From: Ochromonas danica
Taxonomy: Eukaryota > Sar > Chrysophyceae > Chromulinales > Chromulinaceae
Direction: 5' to 3'
DNA length: 64,000 nt
NCBI GenBank assembly: GCA_015146655.1
Contig: VKHL01000026.1
Location: 124,001-188,000, forward strand
Positions within the stretch are counted from its first letter, which is position 1. The number at the start of each line of letters is the position of its first letter. The notes beneath the pieces were generated by a model, which saw only the letters and a program-made list of their open reading frames with translations, ran no database searches and had not been told where the DNA came from. Shown one piece after another: positions 45,867-55,829 of this stretch. The position numbers and the translations under genes are program-made.

Positions 45867-47475
45867 ATGAGATTCTTTCTCAGCATACTGCTGTTGTTGA
45901 CGATATGTCAAGTTTATAGCTTCACTCGGAGTGCATTAGGATGCAGGAGAAGGGAAAGCGGATTCCATGGAAGACTAACAAGCATGAAGCTAGAGAAGCT
46001 GACGGTTGACCCCATCACGAAGTTTCAAGGCGAGGTGAGGGTAACGCTCTTTCAAAGACTATTAACATGGTTGCTGATACCAATCCTATCTGATTAGCTG
46101 ACTCTCCCAGGGAGCAAGTCACTCTCCAATCGTGTTCTATTATTATCTGCTGTAAGTAAAGGTCAGACTGTCGTGGAGAATCTCTTGGAGAGTGATGACA
46201 TTCGTCACATGCTCAATGCTCTGAAAGAATTAGAGGTATTGATATGTTGTATCAAGCTTACTCGCGATTGGTGCTAACTCGATGACTTTGTAGGTGCCGG
46301 TTGACTTGCAGCTGGACGATAAGCGCGCTATTGTCATTGGCTTGGGCTCACCAATCGATGCAGTAACCAAGACGACCATCTTCTTAGGTACTCTTCTGAT
46401 CCTTGCTTCTTCTCCTTCTATTCATGGAAATGACAACGCATTTGACACTTCAGGCAATGCTGGCACGGCCATGAGACCGTTGACTGCTGTGCTCTGTGCT
46501 GGGAAAGGAAACTTTGTTCTCGATGGAACACCGAGAATGAGAGAGAGACCTATTAAAGATCTCGTCGATGGGCTACAACAATTAGGGGTAGACATTCATT
46601 GCAGCCCGACTGGCTGTCCGCCAGTGACTATCAGTGCCAAAGGATTAGCTGGGGGAGTGGCCAAGATATCCGGGCAGATCTCTTCGCAGTATCTCTCTGC
46701 TTTACTTATGACCGCACCTCTTGCTCGAAATGAAGTAAAAATTCAAATTATCGATGAGCTAATGTCTGCACCTTATGTTCACATGACTATGAACTTGATG
46801 CGTAAGTTTGGTGTTCGTGTTGACAGTCATGATGATAAGGTCTTCACAATACCAGGAGGGCAACATTATATCTCGCCAGGTCGAATGTTTATTGAAGGAG
46901 ATGCTTCCTCGGCATCTTATTTCTTGGCGGGTGCTGCAATTACAGGAGGGAAAGTCACAGTGCATGGCTGTGGTGCAGATAGTATTCAAGGAGACACACG
47001 CTTTGCTGATGTGTTGAGGAAGATGGGTGCCAATGTATCCTATGGACCAAATAGTATCACAGTGAGTAGATCAGCAACTAGGAAGTTGCAAGGTATAGAT
47101 GAAGATTGTGGTGATATTCCTGATGTGGCCATGACATTGGCCATTGTTGGTCTCTTTGCCGAAGGGAAAACTGTTATTCGCAATGTCTACAATTGGAGAG
47201 TAAAAGAGACGGAACGGATGGTTGCCATGGTGACCGAATTAAATAAGCTTGGAGCAAGAGTCGAAGAAGGGCGAGATTATTTGGTCGTTCATGGTCTACA
47301 GGCTGGAGAAAAACTGCGTAGTAACGTCGAGATAGAAACCTATGATGACCATCGAATTGCCATGTGCTTTGCTTTGGCAGCATGTGGAGGAGTGCCAGTT
47401 ACTATTCTAGATCCTGGTTGCACCGCGAAGACTTTTCCAGATTACTTTGATCGTTTGAAGGAGTTAACGGTCTGA
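45867..47475 (+). CDS. aroA: EPSP synthase (3-phosphoshikimate 1-carboxyvinyltransferase), plastid
   Basis: Sixth step of the shikimate pathway, joining PEP to shikimate-3-phosphate on the way to aromatic amino acids. Four exons: 45867-46034, 46098-46235, 46294-46387, 46454-47475; 473 residues. The third intron (66 bp) is a multiple of three and open, but removing it restores [13 protein letters not shown], so it is spliced. Leader: [20 protein letters not shown], a signal peptide with Phe at the cleavage site, then a basic transit region. Core: [94 protein letters not shown] is the class I (glyphosate-sensitive) active site. The sequence is notably like gamma-proteobacterial AroA. It stands alone, not in a fungal-style AROM fusion. 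Confidence 0.96.
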
Positions 47476-47836
47476 TGTAATGGCAGTGTATAATTTAATT
47501 GTTAATCCACCAGGCAGCATATCATTGACTTGTTTTTGATAGTATTAGAGCACACGTAGTCTTTATTTTGACCATAGAGGAGCCTGAGTAATAACATTTC
47601 CCTCAAGCGTTTATCTCTGGTAGTAATCCCGGTCGTCGTAAATGTGTCAAAGAAGAAGAAACAGAAGGCTGAAAGTTGGTAGAAATGACTCTACAGACCT
47701 TATTCCAAAACAGTTTCCCAACCGTTCTCAAAGGTATCCTTTTAAGGAAGAATCTGACTCTCCTAACCCTTCCTCAGCTCTTAGCGATGAGCTTTCTTGT
47801 CTTCTCCGGAGTTCTGTTCTGTTTGGATGGACTTGA
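47476..47836. other. Convergent 3' region between EPSP synthase and the RAP gene
   Basis: About 360 bases. A possible plus-strand mini-gene from 47686 (TLQTLFQNSFPTVLK, then a GT-AG intron of about 60 bases) would end at about 47836, touching the RAP stop. It is too short to identify and may be chance. Confidence 0.3.
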
Positions 47837-50744
47837 TCATTGGGACTTCTGTTCTTTACACTGTTCGAGAAAAAGTCTGTGGTTTATATGCTGAGCCAAG
47901 GCCACACCAGCTTTACGAGGTTTCGTTTTCTCCAAGTACACTCGATAGAAAGGAACATCAGCATAGCGCTGAACATACATGAACTCTTTCAGCTGCTCCT
48001 TACGTTTCAACACCATACCATCCTTATACTGAAAGTCAGTATCAACCTCTGCAAATGCAAAAAGTCTATCACCGTAGTACACTGCCAAATCAACAGGCAA
48101 GTTTGCTTTAAATCCATAAAATCGATCTACCACGCGGAATTTCTCAGATGATCGCACCAATGCCTCTGTTAATGCAGTTGCAACACCCGACGGCGAAATA
48201 GGCTCAGTACCAAAAGGAGCATTGGATTTGCGCCTTGCAAATGCACTATCAGCTAATTTTTCAAGACATCCACTGGCTAATTTATCTTCCCCAGAAAAAA
48301 TAGCCATCAACTCAAAATAAATGGAAAATTGACTGTATTGCTCTCGATCTTGCTCTGATAAATCCAACTTTGAGAACTTGTCTAACTACCAGTGATGCAA
48401 CTTCCAAAGCAAAGATATCTTTTGCTTCTTGGTTTCATCAACTACATTGTCAACGGGTATCTTACAATCAGAATCAAAAACCACCATAGAAGTGGCAAAC
48501 ATCATATTTGCTAGTCCCAGTGTGCTCATTCCCACAACTTGCTTTTCCGCAACTTTGACTAGCATCTTTAAGACATCTAATGAAAGATCATCCCAATTTG
48601 CATCCATAATACCCAAAGAATAGATCGTGTTCGACAATTGCTTATCAGTAAATCCCAATCCCACTCGAAGCAAAGCGGTCTCCAATGCTACTCTGGGTAA
48701 GTCCTTCCATATTGCTCCCATTTTTGCTAAGCTCAAAATACTACTGGAAAAGTGATGTGGGTTGTTTTCAGGGAAAGCTGTTGGTGAAGCAAGTTGAACA
48801 AGTAAAGCTCTACGAACTTCCTCTTGCAAGTTGAACCATCGTACTTGCATTGAACCTAAACCATACAAGGTATTGCATAGACTTTGACCACTTAATGGCT
48901 GTTGAATCAACTCTTTCATTATCCTTTCTGAGACTAAGGTAGGCAATTTTGACCAATGGAGTCCAAGCTGACCAAACGAGTATAAATCTATGGTCAAAGC
49001 CAAACAAACTGGATCATATTCTCTAAGTTTAGCAACTGCCTCAAATAGAACTTCGCGAATAGGTAATGGCACGTCATTCCAAGATTTCGCCATTCTCCTC
49101 GCCCCGTTCAGCATCGAGCCAACACCTTCTTTGGTTAAAGTAGACTGCTGTTCCTTCACGAACTTCCTGAATGATTCCACCACATTCTTATCAAGCCCTT
49201 TGAAAGGCACTGACATGCCTCCTAACCCATACAAAGTCATAGACAGATGCTGTGATGAAAAGCTGGTTATATGATCTCGTAAAGCGTCCAGGAGAGCAGA
49301 GCGGGCTTGTGGAGTGAAGGTGGTCCATTCTGCCGACATGACTCCTAAAGAATACAATATATTACTTAGGCTTTGCGAAATTCGATTGGAATCAGTCGAC
49401 TCAGTAAACAAAGTCCTCAATAGCTTATCTATGCCTTGGCGCATATTCATTGGAAGATCAGTCCATTTTACATGTGATAGAGACAATCCATAAAGTGTAA
49501 CAGATAGGTTCTGCTTTGTCATTGAAGGTAAAACAGTCAGAATTGCTTCATACAATTTATCTTGTAAACAAGGGTCTAAATCCATCCATGAAGTTTTCAT
49601 AACTCCCAGCGAGTAGATCACATTCGCAATATTCTGATTATTCACATCCCCAGCAGACTTCAGCAAGCAATCTTCCATCCAACCTCTCACTTCTCCCGAT
49701 ATGGATGGATATCGTTCACCCATCTTGGATAAGCTATAAAGTATATTAGCATTTTGTTGACCAATATTCTGATTGACCTCCGGAGTTTTGCTGAAACATG
49801 CTTTAGGGTTCGCAGCTTGCAGCACCAAGTCATAGACAATCTGATGCTCAAGCTTCTGCAGCTCTTTCATCGAAACACCCATTAGTCCTAAAGAATACAT
49901 CACCATGGTGCATTCTTGTCATTAGGTCGACTAGGTCTGCTTGCACACGAACCAAAGCATAAAGAGATAATTTCACTGATTTTGAAGAAGCTTTGTGAAG
50001 TTGAAGCTTTATCAGCCAAGGATCTAACCATGGTAGTCACTGGTCTCCGTTTTGCCCAAATTCAACGACAGGATTTCCCTCCCAACATGGAGATGTGGTT
50101 AATGACGAAGGTTAAAGCTGTAGTTAATGAGTTTAATGGCTATGAGATTTCAAATATATTATTCTCTCTATCGAAGTTAGGCTTGCCTGCTTCCTTTCTC
50201 TCAGCTAAAATAAGGTCCACTCTATTGAAAAGGTTGTCGTTGATCAAACCAAGCGCCCAAGATCCATGGTCCAATAGTTGTGGAGGACAGCAGATGCACC
50301 TTTTCTTCTAGCCAAGGGAGTAACTCATTCAATAAGGTAATATCACATCGTGATTGTTCAGCAATATTTTCCAGATATTTAACGAAGACGTGCACATCTT
50401 CGTTTGACCTGCACTCTCAGACCTTCCAATAGTTTGACCATTTCATGCTGCACAGGAGGTGAGAAATGCGATGGAGCTGAAGAGATTCCTTCCACTACAA
50501 GACTTTCTTTGGATGTTTCCAAAGGGTTATTAGCATCTATTTTGGGCGCTCGCTCAGGAAATTTCGCCTGCTCAAAAGTGGTCTGCTGCAATCCTACTCT
50601 TCCACACCATGCCCATGGACGAGAATTGCCACAGACTGGTAATAAAGAACAAGATCGAAAGGAAGAAGTCAATGCATGAGCTAATCGTAGTTGGAGAAGA
50701 GTAAAGAGAGGACGAGAAGAAGAATGAGAACTAAATGATCTCAT
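47837..50744 (-). CDS. RAP/OPR-type organellar RNA-binding repeat protein, rearranged
   Basis: Helical-repeat protein of the FASTK/OPR-RAP kind that acts on organelle RNA. Exon 1, 50744-50409, has an Arg/Ser-rich presequence (RSFSSHSSSRPLFTLLQLRL), mitochondrial by type; a donor follows at 50408 and a plausible acceptor at 50309-50308. From 49906 to 48389 the frame carries about nine 37-40 residue repeats with the signature LSNxxYSLGxMxxxWxxL (for example ANVIYSLGVMKTSW, SNTIYSLGIMDANW). The C-terminus, 48385-47837, holds a RAP-like nuclease-fold domain (VDLAVYYGDRLFAFAEVD). Two oddities: bases 49909-50263 are inverted relative to the gene, and an in-frame TAG (48388-48386) splits LLWKLHHW from LDKFSKLD just before the RAP domain. 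As it stands it looks non-functional unless the assembly is wrong here. Confidence 0.75.
49909..50263 (+). other. Internal segment of the RAP gene in reverse orientation
   Basis: The plus strand here encodes repeats of the same family as the surrounding minus-strand gene (SAKDLTMVVTGLRFAQIQRQ, NGYEISNILFSLSKLGL). The segment is bounded by the palindrome CCATGG at 49903-49908 and 50264-50269. Read with the segment flipped, the upstream join is in frame (QLLDHGAFLSLGRLG); the downstream join is off by one base. Confidence 0.8.
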
Positions 50745-50762
50745 TCTATTTCATCAACATCA

Positions 50763-51008
50763 TCAACCCAGAGGAAAAGCAACCACTGTTCTGGAAAAGA
50801 CCAACAATTCAAATATAAAGTCTGGAATTTGGAGTTTGGCAGGTCTCAGTCTCACCCCTCTGCTCCGCTGCTTGACAAGTTTGGGTTTTGGCGTTTTGGC
50901 GGAAAGACCACGGCGCTGTAGGGCCTTCTGCTTCTTCTGCTGTTGACACAACTGTCTCAAGTCATCCATCTCAATCTTCAAAGACTCTGTTTGTTCTTTT
51001 CCTGGCAT
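50763..51008 (-). CDS. Small Lys/Gln/Arg-rich protein, hypothetical
   Basis: 81 codons starting at 51008, whose ATG overlaps that of the divergent gene at 51007 (sharing the CATG palindrome). Basic and helical at the start (ESLKIEMDDLRQLCQQQKKQKALQRR), hydrophobic at the end. Not recognised. It ends 18 bases before the RAP start on the same strand, so it could equally be RAP leader sequence. Confidence 0.35.
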   Translation of the reverse strand: MPGKEQTESLKIEMDDLRQLCQQQKKQKALQRRGLSAKTPKPKLVKQRSRGVRLRPAKLQIPDFIFELLVFSRTVVAFPLG

Positions 51009-51888
51009 GTCTGGGCTGATTAAGCTTGTACTAGTCTATACGGGATTAATTTCCTTGTTCAGTGGGGAAAATCCCCATTTACGCGCTCCTGTTTCTTCTC
51101 ACAAGGAGCAAACACCTCTAGAGGGAGGATCGGCCTTCGATAAGGTGCAAGACCTCACGAAAAAATCTTCCCATGTTCCCCATTGGTTGAAAAATATTGA
51201 AAATCCTCATGTTCATTCCCCTCATGGTAAGGACAAGAGATTGTTGACCTACGAGTCAACTTCGGTTGTAAGCGAGAAGTATGCGCTCACAAACAATGGA
51301 CAGTTGCTCCGTATCACTGGTTATCCTCTCGATACTTGTATTTGTGGTGGAACTTCAAGCTCTTTGAAGTGCGCGATTGCCTCCGTGACCTCGAATGAAG
51401 AATCCTCTTTAGTTATTGCGGCTTCTTATTACAGTGGAAACTACTGCACTGCCACCCCTTCCTCTAGTGAGAACTTCACCTTAAGCGAAACGGTGGTTGC
51501 CGATACCATCTGCGACCTTGCCACCAATGTGACTATATCGTATACAGTAACCACTGGAGGCTACCCCTATGCGAACTATGGTGGCGGCATCCTGGGTCTT
51601 TATTACGGATTTGAAGATGAATGTTCATCAGGGCAATGGACCAGATATGATTTCTTCCCTAATTATAATTGTTTCTGCAATGCTACTGGATATGGTACTT
51701 CATATGAGAGCTATCTTTTCACTCAATACACTGACAGTACTTGCACGACAATTAGCAGCCAGCTGACCTCTCAGTACCAAAACCAGACTTGCTATGCTCA
51801 GAAGAATCGTGCTTCCGATGATATCAATTTAGTCAGCAAGCTGAACTATTGCCAAGTGCAAATCTTAGATCCAGTAACCTCGAAATAA
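51007..51888 (+). CDS. Secreted protein with Cys pairs, unknown family
   Basis: 293 residues, single exon. Signal peptide SGLIKLVLVYTGLISLFSG. A Ser/His/Lys-rich propeptide-like stretch follows to about residue 85 (ends GKDKRLL, a possible basic processing site), then a beta-rich Ser/Thr/Tyr domain with about ten Cys (TCICGG, SGNYCTA, DTICDLA, NCFCNA, DSTCTT, QTCYA) and several N-X-S/T sites. The pattern fits an extracellular disulphide-bonded domain. No family recognised. Confidence 0.7.
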   Translation: MSGLIKLVLVYTGLISLFSGENPHLRAPVSSHKEQTPLEGGSAFDKVQDLTKKSSHVPHWLKNIENPHVHSPHGKDKRLLTYESTSVVSEKYALTNNGQLLRITGYPLDTCICGGTSSSLKCAIASVTSNEESSLVIAASYYSGNYCTATPSSSENFTLSETVVADTICDLATNVTISYTVTTGGYPYANYGGGILGLYYGFEDECSSGQWTRYDFFPNYNCFCNATGYGTSYESYLFTQYTDSTCTTISSQLTSQYQNQTCYAQKNRASDDINLVSKLNYCQVQILDPVTSK

Positions 51889-52239
51889 AGTCATCGAAAA
51901 ATGTTCATGATGTTCAGGAAATGAGTACCCGCTATTCTGTGACCTTGGATCTAATAATGCCCTCTTATTCTCTATCACTCAATCTGGTGTTTTGATTGTT
52001 TTTTTTTGAAGTAAAGAAAATGTAGACTTACTAATTAAGCGTAAACCTGATGTACCCCTGAAATTCTAATTAATCAAAGTTGTAATATTTTACTTGAATT
52101 TTCCGAAATTTTCCGAAGACATTAACGCACTCAAAGAGAGAATTTATTAGATAAAAGAAATGTTCAAAAGACACTTTCAAAGGAAAAGAAATGCTCAAAA
52201 AGAAAGTTCTGGTTCTAAAATTAAAAAGGTGACTTCGAG
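51889..52239. other. Intergenic region with pol III terminator
   Basis: AT-rich and without a gene. A run of T on the minus strand (AAAAA at about 52223-52227 on plus) just past the tRNA 3' end suits RNA polymerase III termination. A direct repeat (CTCAAAGAGAG / TTCAAAAGACA-like) around 52130-52200 is weak. Confidence 0.5.
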
Positions 52240-52313
52240 CGATCGACCCAGGACTTGAACCTGGAACCTCCTGATCCGTAGTCAGGTGCGCTATCCAATT
52301 ACGCCAGCCGACC
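52240..52313 (-). tRNA. tRNA-Arg (anticodon ACG), copy 1
   Basis: Folds as a 73-base tRNA plus discriminator: acceptor GGTCGGC/GTCGATC (two G-T wobbles), D stem GCGT/GCGC, anticodon stem CCTGA/TCAGG around CTACGGA, T stem CCAGG/CCTGG with TTCAAGT. ACG, read as inosine-CG, decodes CGU/CGC/CGA. No intron; CCA not encoded. Position 26 is A. Confidence 0.97.
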
Positions 52314-52413
52314 TCTTGTTAGATTGCGAGCCACCATGGATTAGAAACACCGCAAAAGAAGAGCATTCAAGCGCGTCATTGGCTGGTCGTGCTGTGAAGG
52401 AACAGCCCAGCAG

Positions 52414-54309
52414 ATGTTGCTCTCTCTCCTCCGACCATTCCCCAACCAATCACTGAAGACTTCCATCTTCAGAAGACATTCCTTTCCTATCACTTCCTTA
52501 TCTGCTTCTTTATCAACTATCGAAATGACAACGAAAGATGGGAAACCCATGCAAATCATTTCTGAAGGAACTGCCCACATGCATTATGATCCTAACGAGA
52601 CCGTCTTCTACAACAAAGTACAAGTATTAAATCGTGATCTCTCCATTCAAGTTATTAAGTTGTATTCTGAAAAACTCATGGAGGAAAAGATAGCTCGTTT
52701 AGAGAAGCGCCAAAGCAAAGCCACGGACTCTTTTGATTTGCCCACAGCCAAAGCTGAAATCGAACAAGGAGTTACCATTCTGGATGCTCTTGCAGCCTCT
52801 GGATTACGTTCTATTCGTTATCTCAAAGAGATTCCTCATGTCAAGCATCTCACCATCAATGATCTTTCATCCACGGCGACTGATCTAGCTGTTGATAATT
52901 GTCAACGTAATTCAGTAGATCAAAGTAAAGTTATTGTGAGTAATCAAGATGCTATCATGCTCATGTATTCTCATCGTGAGCCTACAAAGAGATTTGATGT
53001 CATTGATCTCGATCCTTATGGATCAGCAGCACCTTTCTTGGATGGTACCGTGCAGGCTGTGGCTAATGGAGGACTGCTTTGTGTCACTTGCACTGACATG
53101 ACTGCTTTAGCTGGGGCTTATCCTGAAGTCTGTTTTTCTAAGTATGGGTCAGTACCAGTGAAAGCTAAATTCAATCATGAAATGGGTCTGCGAATCCTGC
53201 TTCATGCTATTGACTCCACTGCGAACAAGTACAAGAGACATATCGTTCCATGGCTTTCTTTGAGTGTGGATTTCTATGTACGTGTCTTTGTTCGTGTCTA
53301 TGAATCAGCTGCTGAGGTGAAAAACAGCTGCTTGCGTCGTGCCATGGTCTTGCAATGCACTCAATCGCCAACCTTTGTCATTCATCCGCTTGCCACCCGA
53401 AAATTCCACAATAAGGCCGAGAGATCTCGACCGAAGCAGAAAAAGGGTCAAATGAAGCAAGATGATGCTGATGCTGATAAATCTGCTGCTGCTGTCGTAA
53501 CAGAGCAAGAAGGTGAAGAAAAAGTGGAAGCAGAAGCGAAGGATGATGAAATTGTCGGAGGTGCGTATAATGCTTCAATCCTTCGTGCTTCTAATATCTG
53601 TGAAGACACTGGTGCGAATATGAAAGTTGGTGGACCCTTTTGGTCAGAGCCAATTCATAAACAGGAGATTGTTGATGAACTACTTCGTCGAGTTGAGACG
53701 TATTTGAACACTCCACGTGACCCAGCTGTTGTTGAGACTGATCCCATCCCAACTGCTCGTCGCCTTGGAGGAATTCTTTCGTCCATGTCTGATGAGCTCA
53801 AGGATGTGCCTCTGTACTATTCCCTGCCTGATCTTGCTTCCACGGCGCAAATCAAAGTGCCCACAATTGCTGAAGTTCAAGCTGCATTAGCATCAGCTGG
53901 CTACCGACACTCTCAATTTCATCATGACCCTTATGCTTTGAAGACCGATGCGCCTAGCAAGGTTGTATGGGATATTATTCGTAGTTACGCCAAGATTCAC
54001 CCTCCAGTTTTTAGCGCCAAGAGAGGTCAATCAGCCATTTCAAAGTATATCTTATCCCAAGAAATCACAACAAAAGTAGACTTTACTCACAGCAAGCGAG
54101 TTACCAAGGGCTTAGCGAGATTTCCTCCTAATCCCGAGGCTAATTGGGGACCTAAACGTCGAGCTGGTAAAAACCCCGTCAACCAGGAAGGCGCTTCCGT
54201 ACCTACCTCTGAAGATGCCTCTCAAAACGAAGTGGAGATGGAAACAGATGGTAATGAGGTTGAAGAGCCTGAGCACAAGCGCTGCAAGAAAGAGGAGGAG
54301 AAAATATAA
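52414..54309 (+). CDS. TRM1: tRNA (guanine26-N2)-dimethyltransferase
   Basis: SAM-dependent enzyme that makes N2,N2-dimethylguanosine at tRNA position 26, in cytosol/nucleus and mitochondria. Single exon, 631 residues. The first Met (52414) gives a mitochondrial-type leader (LLSLLRPFPNQSLKTSIFRR); a second Met at 52525 (TTKDGKPMQIISEGTAHM) starts the conserved enzyme, so two products with different destinations are likely, as in yeast. Catalytic parts: ILDALAASGLRSIRYL (SAM loop), DVIDLDPYGSAAPFLDG (the D-P-Y-G motif), LCVTCTDMTALAG. A Lys/Gln/Glu/Ala insert (about residues 340-380) and a Lys-rich C-terminus (KRCKKEEEK), a nuclear-signal candidate, are extras. It sits between two tRNA-Arg genes. 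Confidence 0.96.
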   Translation: MLLSLLRPFPNQSLKTSIFRRHSFPITSLSASLSTIEMTTKDGKPMQIISEGTAHMHYDPNETVFYNKVQVLNRDLSIQVIKLYSEKLMEEKIARLEKRQSKATDSFDLPTAKAEIEQGVTILDALAASGLRSIRYLKEIPHVKHLTINDLSSTATDLAVDNCQRNSVDQSKVIVSNQDAIMLMYSHREPTKRFDVIDLDPYGSAAPFLDGTVQAVANGGLLCVTCTDMTALAGAYPEVCFSKYGSVPVKAKFNHEMGLRILLHAIDSTANKYKRHIVPWLSLSVDFYVRVFVRVYESAAEVKNSCLRRAMVLQCTQSPTFVIHPLATRKFHNKAERSRPKQKKGQMKQDDADADKSAAAVVTEQEGEEKVEAEAKDDEIVGGAYNASILRASNICEDTGANMKVGGPFWSEPIHKQEIVDELLRRVETYLNTPRDPAVVETDPIPTARRLGGILSSMSDELKDVPLYYSLPDLASTAQIKVPTIAEVQAALASAGYRHSQFHHDPYALKTDAPSKVVWDIIRSYAKIHPPVFSAKRGQSAISKYILSQEITTKVDFTHSKRVTKGLARFPPNPEANWGPKRRAGKNPVNQEGASVPTSEDASQNEVEMETDGNEVEEPEHKRCKKEEEKI

Positions 54310-54745
54310 GTGTTAGTAGACAGACTCGGTTAGAATATAATTTGATAGCGACTGGCGAACTTAAACTAATAGGATCTCCTCCAGTCTCTGTCTTCAGTAT
54401 TTGTTTTTATTGGAAATTCAGGCATTGCCTTAGAACACCACTGCCTAACAGTAGTTCTTCAGTTGCATACCATCCTTTCTTGTGTAAAGATGTTACAAAA
54501 CCAAAACTCTGTGCGTAACTCCAGAAAGTGAGCAATATGACTGTCTATACTGCCTTCCACCTGATATTTTGGGTTGGCTACTCATGGGCAAAGACCGAGT
54601 CGATTTAGTTATTCTTCACCATCAAGACCACCACATCACCGTTGAAAACTAGTACCACACCATAGAATAATAAACAAGGGAATTATCACAAGGTTGATAA
54701 ATAAAACGAATAAATAACAACAAGTTGAAAAAAGGTTATTTCGAG
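54310..54745. other. Intergenic region downstream of TRM1
   Basis: 436 bases, AT-rich, no gene seen. A minus-strand T run (plus AAAAAA at about 54728-54733) follows the second tRNA and is its likely pol III terminator. Confidence 0.5.
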
Positions 54746-54819
54746 CGATCGACCCAGGACTTGAACCTGGAACCTCCTGATCCGTAGTCAGGTGCGCTAT
54801 CCAATTACGCCAGCCGACC
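54746..54819 (-). tRNA. tRNA-Arg (anticodon ACG), copy 2
   Basis: Identical over all 74 bases to the copy at 52240, and the match extends a few bases on each side (TTCGAG, CTCTT), after which the flanks differ. Same fold and anticodon. Confidence 0.97.
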
Positions 54820-54983
54820 TCTTTCTTGCCGCTGATTGCGACAACATCTAATATAAACACTGCGTTAAGTGCACTTGCAACTGAAGGGTGCGTAGTTTGC
54901 ATTGGTTGGTTTGCAGTCATTCCCAGCTGACACACTACCTTAACAAGGTCATCCTCTTTAGCCTTCGCTTCCTCGACTTTATT

Positions 54984-55829
54984 ATGCATTTGCCTTTTAT
55001 TACTCTTTGGTTTGTTTTGCTCATGATTTCGGTGACAAGTTTCCCTCGTTCTGCGTTGTTGTTATCCAAGTCTTCTTCCAGACTGTCTATCCGCTCCCGC
55101 ACCTTCTCATTGAAGAGTTCATCATTACGACAGAATCAATCAGGCTTTATTCCCGTTCCTGAGAATGCTCTTCATGTCGATCGAGAAGTTTTCCGTCCTA
55201 TCTTAGTGTCCATTGAAGGAAACATTGGGGCAGGCAAGACGACCTTATTGAAGAGACTGCGTGAGCAACATCCTGAATGGATCCCTATCGATGAGCCTGT
55301 GGACACATGGTCAACTATCAAGAATGATAATGGAGAGTCGATCTTAGAGATCTTCTATAAGGATCGTAAGCGTTGGTCTTATACTTTCCAAAATTGTGCT
55401 TTACTGACACGCTATCAGAATATTGAGGCAGCTGTGAGCAAAGTGAAAGAACAACACCGTACAGGAACCTTCATCTTCTTAACAGAGAGATGTTTGGAGA
55501 CAGATTACTATGTTTTCACGAAAATGTTACGTGATGAAGGTAGTATTAATAACATGGAGATTGAACTCTATCATCGCCTATTAGAACAATTGAAAAAGAC
55601 AGCCACTAACTTATCAGCAATCATTCATGTGAATACTCATCCTGAACAATGTCTTCAGAGAATTCGACAGAGAGGTCGTAGTGGAGAAGAGGCTATAACA
55701 CAAGACTATTTGAATCTGCTACATCTCTACCAAGACAAATGGATTAATCAATCTCCCTTGCCCATCTTTAGTACAGATGTATCTAACTATGAAGATGTGG
55801 AAAGCTTTATAAAAAACTTGGCCAATTAA
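54984..55829 (+). CDS. Deoxynucleoside kinase, probably plastid-targeted
   Basis: Salvage enzyme phosphorylating deoxynucleosides (dCK/dGK/TK2 family). 281 residues, single exon from 54984. Leader: HLPFITLWFVLLMISVTSFPRS, a signal peptide ending at a Phe, followed by a Ser/Arg/Leu-rich transit-like stretch (SSSRLSIRSRTFSLKSSS). Core: SIEGNIGAGKTTLLKRL (P loop), PIDEPVDTW (catalytic Glu region), LTERCLETDYYVF (the ERS-like substrate motif, here ERC), RIRQRGRSGEE (Arg-rich lid). The substrate cannot be told. A degraded 60-base echo of its 3' end lies at 59127-59190. Confidence 0.88.
   Translation: MHLPFITLWFVLLMISVTSFPRSALLLSKSSSRLSIRSRTFSLKSSSLRQNQSGFIPVPENALHVDREVFRPILVSIEGNIGAGKTTLLKRLREQHPEWIPIDEPVDTWSTIKNDNGESILEIFYKDRKRWSYTFQNCALLTRYQNIEAAVSKVKEQHRTGTFIFLTERCLETDYYVFTKMLRDEGSINNMEIELYHRLLEQLKKTATNLSAIIHVNTHPEQCLQRIRQRGRSGEEAITQDYLNLLHLYQDKWINQSPLPIFSTDVSNYEDVESFIKNLAN

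Noticed and set aside
46388-46453. In-frame 22-residue insertion in EPSP synthase
   Set aside because: It has GT-AG ends, and removal restores the active-site block [10 protein letters not shown] without a gap, so it is an intron.
47686-47836. Small two-exon gene at the end of EPSP synthase
   Set aside because: About 35 codons with one possible intron, no family match, and overlaps the RAP gene end; kept only as a note.
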